From contig JAFOIV010000078.1 of assembly GCA_017420535.1 (NCBI GenBank), positions 1 to 64,000 of the forward strand: a stretch of 64,000 nt of DNA. Direction: 5' to 3'. The position numbers were made by a program, and so were the translations under genes. The DNA is from Eubacterium sp. (lineage in GTDB: Bacteria > Bacillota > Clostridia > Lachnospirales > Lachnospiraceae). The notes under the pieces were generated by a model that ran no database searches, had not been told where the DNA came from, and saw only the letters and a program-made list of their open reading frames with translations. Shown here one piece after another: positions 27,360-35,923 of the stretch. Each line of letters starts with the position of its first letter. Positions within the stretch are counted from its first letter, which is position 1.

Positions 27360-30300
27360 TTACTCAGCCACTTCTATGCTTGGACTATTTCCATCATCTG
27401 ATAATTTTATTATATATTTTTTACCATCATTAAACTGAATAGTATAATTTCTATTCTCTTCTAATACAAAATAGCCTGATATAATTAATGTTTTATTATC
27501 GCCATAGCTTATAAAAAGATCATTCCAGTTGTGTCTTTCAAGTATAACTGAATCAGAATAATCTGAGATTATCTTTATAATGTTATTACCTGAATTATCA
27601 GATATTGTGTCACATCCTTCTGATACTATGTAAGTATCAGCTCCGGCACCGCCTTCAAGATAATCATCTCCAGAACCCCCAGACAAGGTATCATTTCCTC
27701 CAGCTGAAAGAATTCGGTCATTACCTTCTCCTCCATACAAAGTATCTTCTGCATCGGTACCATTAATATTATCATCACCGGCATTTCCAAACAATGTTAT
27801 TGAATCATTGTCAAAACCAGTCATATATTCTGAATATGATAATCCATTTACCTTTCTCAAAGGACTTGTCTTAGATGTTGCATAGAATATAGTACCATTC
27901 ATAGAAATAGTATAATGTCTGTTGTTCTCATTTACGTAAAATCCTTCTAATACTATTTTATCAACGTTGTCATCATATAATCCATTTTCACCACTGCCAT
28001 CTAATACAATAGTAAGATCATTCCAATTTGTTCTATATGCCACAATGTCAGAAATATTGTATTCCGTTATCTCAATATGATTTTCTCCAGAATTATCGGA
28101 AATAGTATCACTTCCATCACCTGAATGATAAATATAAGTATCATTACCATTTCCGCCTGATAGATAGTCTTTATTCTTTCCTCCTGACAGGCTGTCATCT
28201 CCATCATTTCCTATAATTCTATTGGCTCCATCACCTCCAATAAGTGTATCAGCACTGTTGCTGCCATTAAGCTGATCATCTCCAGAACTTGAGACAAGTG
28301 TCATTCCATCATCATATATCGAAGGACTATATTCTGTATTTTGTAAGTCACAAACTGTTCTTAGGATGCTTTCTTTATCAGTGGCCTTTTGTACCAAACC
28401 ATCTTCAAAAATAAGCTTAAATTCGCGTGCTTCTTCATTTATACAATAATCCTTTATGATAAGAGAATCTCCTGAGTTTTCGCCAGTAAGATATATCTTT
28501 AAATCATTCCAGTTATCTCTTACAGCCTTTATTTTATCAGATTTGATTCCATCCCCAAAGATTATTGTATTACTTCCTTCTAAATCATATATCCTGTTAT
28601 TACATCCATTAAGATTTATATAATAGATGTCATCTCCTGCTCCTCCATCTATAAAATCATCTCCTGCTGATAGAACAAGTATATCATCTCCATTTCCAGC
28701 ATTGATATAGTCATTTCCGGCACCTCCTATGATCATATCATTTCCGTCATCACCAAATAACTGATCATTTCCAGCACCGCCATAAATCACATCATCACCT
28801 TCGTTACCAATGACTCTATCTGTATCTTCGCCACTGAATATATGATCATTCAGATTGCCACATACTATATAATCATAGTTATCCCCGGATGAGATTATCT
28901 TTTTATCAGCTGAAGAGAATATGGCATCTGAATTTTCTGAACCTATAACAAAAACTTCAGCATCTTTTACATTACATGGAGCTTTACATTCTTCTACAGC
29001 ATCTGTAGCAGATGAAATATCGTCTGATAATCCGGCATCAGTTTGACTTGATACTTCTTTATTTTCTTCCTGCTCTTCAAGTCTTTCCCATGAAAGATTT
29101 GATGCATTTTCTGACACATAATCTTTAATAGGATACTCCTTACCTTCAATTTCTATAAAGATATTTTCATCTTTAGATGCAGCTCCTGCAAGAATACAGA
29201 TGTCACTATCTGAAAGCTGAATAATATAATCATCACAATTCTTTAGAAGTGAAATATCTGTTATTCCTTTTACATTTTCCAGTTTTATAACTGTTTTCCC
29301 CTCTAGATCATCAATTATATCGATTCCTGATTCTGCTTTAAATATATATGTGTCATCACCTGTTCCACCAAACAGAAAATCATCACCTTCTCCGCCATCA
29401 ATGATATCATCTCCATCACCAGCAAAAATATAATCTGAACCTGTTTCACCAAGGATCACATCATTTCCTTCTCCACCATAGATAGTGTCATTTGATGCAC
29501 CAGCCGAGATATTATCATTTCCTTCGTTACCATATATGATATCTTTTCCGTCACTGCCTATAACTATATCATCGCCAGAATAAGCATTAATAATCGTGTC
29601 ATCAACTACTGCCCTTAATTTATCCGTTGAATCCGTTCCATAAATATGTCTGAATGGACTCATTTCATCCTTACAGTGCATAGTTACATCACTGAAAACT
29701 AAAGTATAATCTGAAAATATTTCATCTTTTGTAAAAGCTATTAATGTAACAGTACTGTTTGTATCTTTTATATAAATTGTTGCGTTACTAGTGCCTGTGC
29801 CATTAACAAAAACATCCTTTGATGAAATTCCCTCAAATGTAATCGTATTACTTCCTGCATTATCATAAATACGATCATTGTCTGTAGATTTATTTACTAT
29901 ATATTTGTCGTTGCCTTCTGCACCTACAAGATAATCATCTCCTGCATCACCTGATATCGTATCATCACCTGATCCACCATAAATAGTATCTTTTCCTGAA
30001 CCACCATATAAAATATCATCATAAGCTTCTCCAAAGATATAATTATCCATCCCATCTCCAGTGATACGGTCTGTTGAATCCGTTCCTATATATACGCCGG
30101 AATCATTAGTCATTTCAGTAATATCACGTGTCTTTTCAATACTGTGATAACAATCATAAAAATCCTGATAATACTTTGTACCATTAATTCTATCGTATGA
30201 TTTAAGATATATTCCAAGATCATAAATAATTCCATTTACATTCTGGCCACTTTTAATTCTTTGATCAATCAGGAAATCAAGGCCGGCAACATTAAGAGTT

Positions 30301-32420
30301 TTATTTCCATCATCATCACATTTTATAATTAATTTTTTATATACACCAAATGAATCATATTCATTTAAAATATTATAGTAATAATCTTCTATCTCAAGAT
30401 AAATATTTTTTAGAATTCCTGCAGCATTTGAGTTAGGACACGTTCCTCCAACACCAACAAATTCTCTTCCCATAAATTGTTCTATTACATGAAGATCTCT
30501 GGCGTCTATATTTCCTCCTCTACTACCAACAGCAATATCTTCAGAATCTGTTAAGAAATATAAGACTTTCTTCGTATAATATCTCTTTAATACTATGTCA
30601 TCTGCGCTTATGAAAGAATTTACATACTCTAACAATCTGTCGCTTTCATCTTTCTCAATAGCATCATCTAAACTTAATACATTTCCAGAAGTTACTTTAT
30701 CATTGTTAGTTGTTTCTGCTGAATTAACAGGGAACCAGAATTCTCCAATAGTTGTCTCTGAATCATCCTCAAACTTTACACTTCCATATTCAGCCATCAT
30801 GGTGCCTGAATTTTCATCAACGATACTATCTTCAAACTTTTCTAATGATATTTCTTTAATACCATGTTCTGATAATTTACCAAGTTCTTCTTTTTCTGAA
30901 ATACCGTTATGGTTTTCATCTATCCATATTAATAATTCATCAAATTTGGAATCATTAATATCTATAACCTTATCACCATTACTATCCAGCTCCTCTAAAG
31001 CTTCAAAACCGGATGAAGACGTTCTTCCATTATAAAGAATAACCTTATCTCCAAATAATTCCCCACCATTATCTATTTTTCCATTATTATTTCTATCTAA
31101 TGCAAGAAATCCGTCCTTTTCCCCAATCCAGGCTGTTTTTTCTGCAAACCCGTTTCTATCCAGATCAAAATTAACCCCTTCTAATAAAGATTTTAATTCA
31201 ATCCCATCATTACCTAAATCTATAATAAGCGGATCTCTTGGGGGTTGGGCCTTACCCGCTTTTTCATAATCGCTATTTTCATCCTGAATGCCTTTAATTA
31301 AATCATTTATAGCTTCTTCATCTTCCCCTGAAATTGCTTCAATTAATTCTGCATATTGATCATCAGGTAAAAATAATTCAAGAACTGTATCATAATCATC
31401 CAGATAGCCATTTATTTCATTTATTTCCTGCTGAGTCAAATCATTTTCAGCAGCAAATACCTTTGAATTAGAGAAAGCACCTACTCCTATCAGTCCTCCG
31501 ACTCCAATTGTTAGGCCACGTTTAGCTAACTTCTTGCCCAAATTAATTAAGAAAGCTTGCGACTCCGCACGCATTGTTGTTATTACATCAGATTCTGATG
31601 AACTATATGGTAAACATGCAAGCGTATTAGCAATTATTATAAATGCATCTAATCTTCTTTCATCAACAGTTACAACCTGAGTTTGTTTTTTTCTTTCTCT
31701 TACTAAAACTTCATCAGCTGCTAAAGCTTTTGCTTTTGCTTTCTCTTTCTTTTTATTTTTATTGCCTATTCTGGTAAAACGATAAAAAATAATACCACAT
31801 CCATTAAAACCACTTTTATATGTGACTTGATATGTTACTCCTGAAGGTGTCGTAACTTCCAAATTTCCACTTTTTATTCCAGCAGAGTCCCCTAATTTAT
31901 ACCTATTATCTGCTTTCACATATTTTTTAACCTGATTTACTGCGCCTTCTGATAATGGCCAATATCCATTACTTGCGGGTTTAATGTCCCAAATTAATAA
32001 ACTATCTACTGTTTCTTTATAGATATCAGCCCTTCCATCTTTACCGTATCTGCCTGCATTGGGAATTTTCAACTCATTAGGTGCCACATTATTATTATTT
32101 ATTCGAATATCTTTTTCAACTTCATAATGAAAAAAGCCTGGCCAACCTATTCCATCTTTATAAGCAATTGCCCAATCTTGCGGAGTATTTGGAGCCAGAT
32201 CTGTAAGTACTACGTTCTCTAACGAGTCACCATCTTTTTTCGCTATATCATTTTCATCTTTGATATAGCCTTCTCGTTCTAATTCATCCATGAATCCATC
32301 TAAACCAGCATCATCCTCCGCAGATACTGTCCTTAAGGAATAGCAAAAAGAATTGCTAAGGATCATAAACATAATAAGAACGATTGAAATTAACCTGTAA
32401 AACAATCTTTTTTTCTTCAT
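27360..32420 (-). CDS. Secreted RTX calcium-binding repeat protein
   Basis: A 1686-residue exported protein. The N-terminus has a Lys-rich start and hydrophobic core ending near TVSAEDD, a Sec signal. The start at 32420 has GGGAG seven bases upstream. Residues about 110-220 contain GRADIY...IWDIKPAS and a GIIFYRFTRI end, a layout like PD-(D/E)XK nuclease-type domains. Residues about 395-515 carry EF-hand-like DRNNNGKID and DENHNGISE loops. Five RTX nonapeptide blocks (GGxGxDxI) lie near 777-843, 925-1027, 1153-1267, 1377-1432 and 1530-1597. They alternate with repeated modules containing NWNDL, like the haemolysin calcium-binding-related domain. RTX proteins are usually type I substrates of Gram-negatives, yet no type I exporter is nearby. 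Enzymatic activity and target are unproven. Confidence 0.85.
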   Translation of the reverse strand: MKKKRLFYRLISIVLIMFMILSNSFCYSLRTVSAEDDAGLDGFMDELEREGYIKDENDIAKKDGDSLENVVLTDLAPNTPQDWAIAYKDGIGWPGFFHYEVEKDIRINNNNVAPNELKIPNAGRYGKDGRADIYKETVDSLLIWDIKPASNGYWPLSEGAVNQVKKYVKADNRYKLGDSAGIKSGNLEVTTPSGVTYQVTYKSGFNGCGIIFYRFTRIGNKNKKKEKAKAKALAADEVLVRERKKQTQVVTVDERRLDAFIIIANTLACLPYSSSESDVITTMRAESQAFLINLGKKLAKRGLTIGVGGLIGVGAFSNSKVFAAENDLTQQEINEINGYLDDYDTVLELFLPDDQYAELIEAISGEDEEAINDLIKGIQDENSDYEKAGKAQPPRDPLIIDLGNDGIELKSLLEGVNFDLDRNGFAEKTAWIGEKDGFLALDRNNNGKIDNGGELFGDKVILYNGRTSSSGFEALEELDSNGDKVIDINDSKFDELLIWIDENHNGISEKEELGKLSEHGIKEISLEKFEDSIVDENSGTMMAEYGSVKFEDDSETTIGEFWFPVNSAETTNNDKVTSGNVLSLDDAIEKDESDRLLEYVNSFISADDIVLKRYYTKKVLYFLTDSEDIAVGSRGGNIDARDLHVIEQFMGREFVGVGGTCPNSNAAGILKNIYLEIEDYYYNILNEYDSFGVYKKLIIKCDDDGNKTLNVAGLDFLIDQRIKSGQNVNGIIYDLGIYLKSYDRINGTKYYQDFYDCYHSIEKTRDITEMTNDSGVYIGTDSTDRITGDGMDNYIFGEAYDDILYGGSGKDTIYGGSGDDTISGDAGDDYLVGAEGNDKYIVNKSTDNDRIYDNAGSNTITFEGISSKDVFVNGTGTSNATIYIKDTNSTVTLIAFTKDEIFSDYTLVFSDVTMHCKDEMSPFRHIYGTDSTDKLRAVVDDTIINAYSGDDIVIGSDGKDIIYGNEGNDNISAGASNDTIYGGEGNDVILGETGSDYIFAGDGDDIIDGGEGDDFLFGGTGDDTYIFKAESGIDIIDDLEGKTVIKLENVKGITDISLLKNCDDYIIQLSDSDICILAGAASKDENIFIEIEGKEYPIKDYVSENASNLSWERLEEQEENKEVSSQTDAGLSDDISSATDAVEECKAPCNVKDAEVFVIGSENSDAIFSSADKKIISSGDNYDYIVCGNLNDHIFSGEDTDRVIGNEGDDVIYGGAGNDQLFGDDGNDMIIGGAGNDYINAGNGDDILVLSAGDDFIDGGAGDDIYYINLNGCNNRIYDLEGSNTIIFGDGIKSDKIKAVRDNWNDLKIYLTGENSGDSLIIKDYCINEEAREFKLIFEDGLVQKATDKESILRTVCDLQNTEYSPSIYDDGMTLVSSSGDDQLNGSNSADTLIGGDGANRIIGNDGDDSLSGGKNKDYLSGGNGNDTYIYHSGDGSDTISDNSGENHIEITEYNISDIVAYRTNWNDLTIVLDGSGENGLYDDNVDKIVLEGFYVNENNRHYTISMNGTIFYATSKTSPLRKVNGLSYSEYMTGFDNDSITLFGNAGDDNINGTDAEDTLYGGEGNDRILSAGGNDTLSGGSGDDYLEGGAGADTYIVSEGCDTISDNSGNNIIKIISDYSDSVILERHNWNDLFISYGDNKTLIISGYFVLEENRNYTIQFNDGKKYIIKLSDDGNSPSIEVAE

Positions 32421-32592
32421 TATTGTTCTCCCAACATTATTTATTAAATTTTCCATATACTGAGTAAAACTTTTGAAAAGAATAATAAAAGAATATTTAT
32501 AAACCTTACACCTATGATTTGTTTTAAATCATATATCTCCCCTAATTCTCTGTCATACCCATTTCTACATTTCCCCATTTATAGAATCCATA

Positions 32593-32621
32593 ACATTATA
32601 TATATATATATTTAATGTCAA
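32593..32621 (-). promoter_or_regulatory. Predicted promoter of the RTX gene
   Basis: Minus-strand TTGACA (32616-32621) is followed after 17 bp by TAATGT, or after 15 bp by a perfect TATAAT (32595-32600), inside an alternating TA tract. The resulting leader to the ATG at 32420 would be about 165 nt. I see no other feature in 32421-32592. Confidence 0.5.
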
Positions 32622-32680
32622 TATAATTTTATACTAATTAATAATCGTTTTTTATAATTTCATAACAAGTTATTTATAAC

Positions 32681-32729
32681 AAAAAAGCAGGACCGTTGGT
32701 TCTTCATGAACCATCAGTCCTGCTTTTTC
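32681..32729. terminator. Terminator after the LacI-type regulator
   Basis: AAAAAGCAGGAC and GTCCTGCTTTTT form the outer stem with an inner TGGTTC/GAACCA. It ends the leftward sugar operon and separates it from the RTX promoter. Confidence 0.85.
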
Positions 32730-32756
32730 AAAAACTATATTTTTTCACAACATTTA

Positions 32757-33731
32757 TTATCTTATTACAAGATTATATCCCAACTTAACCTCTTCAAGAG
32801 GAATAGAATTATCATTTATCAATGTAAGCAGCATCTTTGCGCCAAGAGAACCACTGTCTTCATAGGAATAATGTATCGTATAGATTCTGTGGCCTGCGAT
32901 ATCTGTTAATGAAGAATCTCCAACTCCAGTGATCAGAACATCTTCAGGCACCTTAATATTATGGGCTAAAAGAGCTTTCATAGCCCCTACTGCTATTTCA
33001 TCTGTTGCACAGATAAGAGCATCCATACTACTGTAATTACGATAGATCTCTTCTGCCGCATCAAATCCAGCTTCCATGGTAAAACTGTCAGCAGTCTCTA
33101 TATACATATTTTCCTGTTTTAATCCCGCTTCTTTAAGAGCATCTAAAAAGCCTTCATGTCTATCATATCCCACAGCCTTATCAGCCTGCATGACACCTAT
33201 ATAGCCAATCTTTCGTCTTCCTTCAGCTATGACCTTCTTTGTCATATCATGGATAGCCCCATAGTCGTTATGATATACGCATGCATATCCTGGAAATTTC
33301 TGCCCAACCACTACTACAGGTATCCTCATTTTTTTCATTGCTGATTTATGCTCTTTAGTAAAGACAGTTCCAACAAGTATAACTCCATCAACCTGAGCAT
33401 CGTTAAATGCCTTAAGATATTCTACCTCTTTCTTGTAATCATTCTGAGTTACAGCAAGAAGCATATGATATCCCGTTTCATTGAGAACACTTAATATTCC
33501 TTCAACTACACTGCCAATAGAATGAGAAGCCATCTTAGGAGTGATAACTCCTATTATCATGGACTTTTTAGTTCTAAGCATCTGTGCCTGAACTGATGGT
33601 CTATAACCTGTCTCTTTAACTATTTTCTCAATTCTTTCCCTTTTCTCACTTGAAATATAGCCATTATTAAAATAACGGGATACGGCCGCATTGGATACTC
33701 CTGCAAGCTTAGCTATATCAGAAATATTCAT
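32757..33731 (-). CDS. LacI-family transcriptional regulator of the sugar operon
   Basis: 324 residues. The N-terminal helix-turn-helix (ISDIAKLAGVSNAAVSRYFN, residues 3-22) and hinge helix precede a periplasmic-binding-protein-like sensor domain (from about 58, IIGVITPKM). It is the last gene of the EIIBCA - HPr - GH13 - regulator operon, so it probably autoregulates the locus. Candidate operators are the cre-like site at 38030-38045 and the dyad at 38143-38158. The effector is presumably the sugar or sugar phosphate handled by the operon. Confidence 0.92.
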   Translation of the reverse strand: MNISDIAKLAGVSNAAVSRYFNNGYISSEKRERIEKIVKETGYRPSVQAQMLRTKKSMIIGVITPKMASHSIGSVVEGILSVLNETGYHMLLAVTQNDYKKEVEYLKAFNDAQVDGVILVGTVFTKEHKSAMKKMRIPVVVVGQKFPGYACVYHNDYGAIHDMTKKVIAEGRRKIGYIGVMQADKAVGYDRHEGFLDALKEAGLKQENMYIETADSFTMEAGFDAAEEIYRNYSSMDALICATDEIAVGAMKALLAHNIKVPEDVLITGVGDSSLTDIAGHRIYTIHYSYEDSGSLGAKMLLTLINDNSIPLEEVKLGYNLVIR

Positions 33732-33783
33732 CTTTTATCCTCCATAAATATTAAAACTGCGCCCGCCAATAAAAACACTTTTT

Positions 33784-35613
33784 TTACACTTCATCCTTCT
33801 TTAAATAATAGAAGCTGTAAGCCGGAATGTCTACACCTTTTGCTAACATTTTCTTACCACTTATAAGATCTGTGTACATTCCATCATCTTCATTTATCCA
33901 GGCTGTCTGATCATTTTCGCTAAAGTTAAATATACCTATTATCTTCTCTCCATCCAGATATCTGCCGATAGATAGGACTTCCTTAGTCCAGGTCTCAATC
34001 GTCCAGGTATCTGCCTTAGAATCAAATACCTTCTCTGTTTTTCTTATCTCTTCTAACTGATTTAATGCATTGAAGATCCTTCCCTGAACACTGTTGCTTA
34101 CATCAATTTTCGCAGCAGCCTTCCAGTCCATCTTTCCTCTGTGGATATATCTTGAATCCTCAGCTTTCTTAGGATCCTTCTTATATGAGTAGTCATTTAA
34201 CTGTCCTATTTCATCACCGCTATAAATAACAGGAATACCTGACTGCATAAACATATAAGCATGAAGCATTACATCCAGGCGGATTGCTTTAGTCATCATT
34301 TCCTTATCCCCTTCAAAGCCGGCTCTCTCCACACCGCACATTGAAGCTGTAGTTCCACAGAATCTTGCATCCTGTGTAACAGGATCATCATTATAAAGCT
34401 CACCTCTGGAATTGCTGCCTCCAGCATAGCCTCTAAAATAATCATTTAAATATCTCTTATGAGGGATTTCCTGCATGCCATCATTTAAAAGGGTAGGATA
34501 ATCCAGTCCCCAGCCTATATCATCATGACATCTGAGATAATTTAAAAATGTATATTGTTTTGGAAGTGCATTTACGCTATCCAGCTGTTTCTTAAGAAGT
34601 CTTACATCTCTTGTGGCAACTGTATGCCAGGTTGTTGCCATAGTAGTAACATTGTAAAGCATATGGCATTCTGGTTTATCTACAGTTCCAAAATAAGGAA
34701 CAACCTTTGATGGTTCCATTACAACTTCTCCAAGTAATAAAACTCCCGGGCAAACAATCTCCCCTATTATCCTCATCATTCTTACAAGAGTATGAACATG
34801 AGGAAGGTTTCTACAGGATGTATATAATTCCTTCCAGATATAAGGAACTGCATCCAGTCTCATTACGTCTATTCCCTGATTTGCAAGGAAAAGGAAGTTA
34901 TACATCATTTCATTGAATACTCTTGGATTCTTATAATTCAGATCCCACTGATATGGATAAAAAGTAGTCATTACATAATGCTCTGCTTCTTCACACCATG
35001 TGAAATTTCCCGGCGCAGATGTTGGAAATACCTGTGGGACTGTCTCGTCATATTTCTTAGGAATATAATCACTATCGTAGAAGAAATATCTGCTCATATA
35101 TTCCCCATCACCTTTACGAGCCTTAACTGCCCACTCATGATCTTCCGATGTATGGTTCATAACAAAATCCATACAAAGGTTGATATTCTTCTTATGACAT
35201 ACTTTTGAAAGATGACTAAGATCAGACATTTTTCCTAAGTCTGGTCTTACTTTTCTAAAATCCGATACTGCATATCCTCCGTCAGATCTTCCTTCAGGAG
35301 TATCAAGAAATGGCATAAGATGTATGTAATTAACATTACACCTCTCTATATAATCAAGTTTTTCCTCTACACCCTTGATATTACCGGCAAAATTATCTAT
35401 ATAAAGCATCATGCCCAGCATATCATTTCCTTTATACCACTCAGGATCTGCTTCTCTTTCTTCATCAAGTTTCTTTAAATAAGCTTCTCTCTTCTTATAA
35501 AAAACTTCAATCTCTTCAATAAGCTCAGCAAACATGGAACTATTGTTATAAAGTTCCATGTAAAGCCATTTCAGCTCGTCAACCCTTTCAACTAATCTGC
35601 TTTTAAAATCCAT
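33784..35613 (-). CDS. Amylosucrase-like GH13 glucosyltransferase/hydrolase
   Basis: 609-residue intracellular GH13 enzyme whose N-terminal helical domain (1-65) and MLYIDNFAGNIKG...HLMPFLDTPEG...DGGYAVSD (69-117) are characteristic of amylosucrases. The predicted nucleophile is Asp254 (GIDVMRLDAV), the acid/base Glu296 (LLGEVV), and the transition-state stabiliser lies in RCHDDIGW (361-368). Amylosucrases use free sucrose to build alpha-1,4-glucan and release fructose; related sucrose hydrolases exist. Because the operon's transporter phosphorylates its sugar, the true substrate may be a phosphorylated disaccharide or a different glucoside. It lies 31 bp after HPr. Confidence 0.85.
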   Translation of the reverse strand: MDFKSRLVERVDELKWLYMELYNNSSMFAELIEEIEVFYKKREAYLKKLDEEREADPEWYKGNDMLGMMLYIDNFAGNIKGVEEKLDYIERCNVNYIHLMPFLDTPEGRSDGGYAVSDFRKVRPDLGKMSDLSHLSKVCHKKNINLCMDFVMNHTSEDHEWAVKARKGDGEYMSRYFFYDSDYIPKKYDETVPQVFPTSAPGNFTWCEEAEHYVMTTFYPYQWDLNYKNPRVFNEMMYNFLFLANQGIDVMRLDAVPYIWKELYTSCRNLPHVHTLVRMMRIIGEIVCPGVLLLGEVVMEPSKVVPYFGTVDKPECHMLYNVTTMATTWHTVATRDVRLLKKQLDSVNALPKQYTFLNYLRCHDDIGWGLDYPTLLNDGMQEIPHKRYLNDYFRGYAGGSNSRGELYNDDPVTQDARFCGTTASMCGVERAGFEGDKEMMTKAIRLDVMLHAYMFMQSGIPVIYSGDEIGQLNDYSYKKDPKKAEDSRYIHRGKMDWKAAAKIDVSNSVQGRIFNALNQLEEIRKTEKVFDSKADTWTIETWTKEVLSIGRYLDGEKIIGIFNFSENDQTAWINEDDGMYTDLISGKKMLAKGVDIPAYSFYYLKKDEV

Positions 35614-35644
35614 ATTTATCTCCCTTATTTAATAGCCAAAGGAT

Positions 35645-35902
35645 TTAGAGGTTCTCCTGAAAGAATTTCTTAATTTCTGCTACTGCTGTTTCTTCGTCTT
35701 CTCCCTCGACACAAACAACAACCTCGCTACCCTTTTTAACTCCGAGTCCTATAAGCCCCATAACTCCAGTTAATTTTGCTTCTCTCCCGTTAAATTTGAT
35801 CACTGAAGCGCTCTGAAACTGCTTTGCCACCTTAACAAGTAACCCTGCAGGTCTGGCATGAATTCCAATCTCATCTGTGATCACATAATTAAAAGTCTGC
35901 AT
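35645..35902 (-). CDS. HPr-like phosphocarrier with Gly at position 46
   Basis: 85-residue PTS phosphocarrier. His15 in GIHARPAG is the site phosphorylated by enzyme I and is intact. Alignment without gaps to standard HPr places Gly at 46 (KLTGVMG instead of the usual LKSIMG). This removes the Ser that HPr kinase modifies in Firmicutes for carbon catabolite repression. The protein should therefore carry phosphate for transport but not serve as a CcpA corepressor. It sits between the EIIBCA and GH13 genes and is probably dedicated to them; a housekeeping HPr is expected elsewhere. AAGGAGG precedes the ATG. Confidence 0.93.
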   Translation of the reverse strand: MQTFNYVITDEIGIHARPAGLLVKVAKQFQSASVIKFNGREAKLTGVMGLIGLGVKKGSEVVVCVEGEDEETAVAEIKKFFQENL

Positions 35903-35923
35903 TTAATTAATTCCTCCTTATAT

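Noticed and set aside
27600..30090. RTX nonapeptide coding repeats as a DNA-level tandem array or CRISPR-like structure
   Set aside because: The repetition is at protein level, with varied codons and no constant spacer-repeat unit.
30595..31035. 146-codon plus-strand ORF antisense to the RTX gene
   Set aside because: Its Ser-rich composition mirrors the Asp/Glu-rich coding strand; no start signals are present.
32421..32456. Twelve-codon extension of the RTX protein upstream of MKKKRLF
   Set aside because: It would bury the signal peptide behind a polar segment; the ATG at 32420 has GGGAG at ideal spacing.
32590..32615. Alternating TA tract as a microsatellite or regulatory repeat
   Set aside because: It is short and coincides with the spacer and -10 of the RTX promoter; simple AT-rich promoter sequence explains it.
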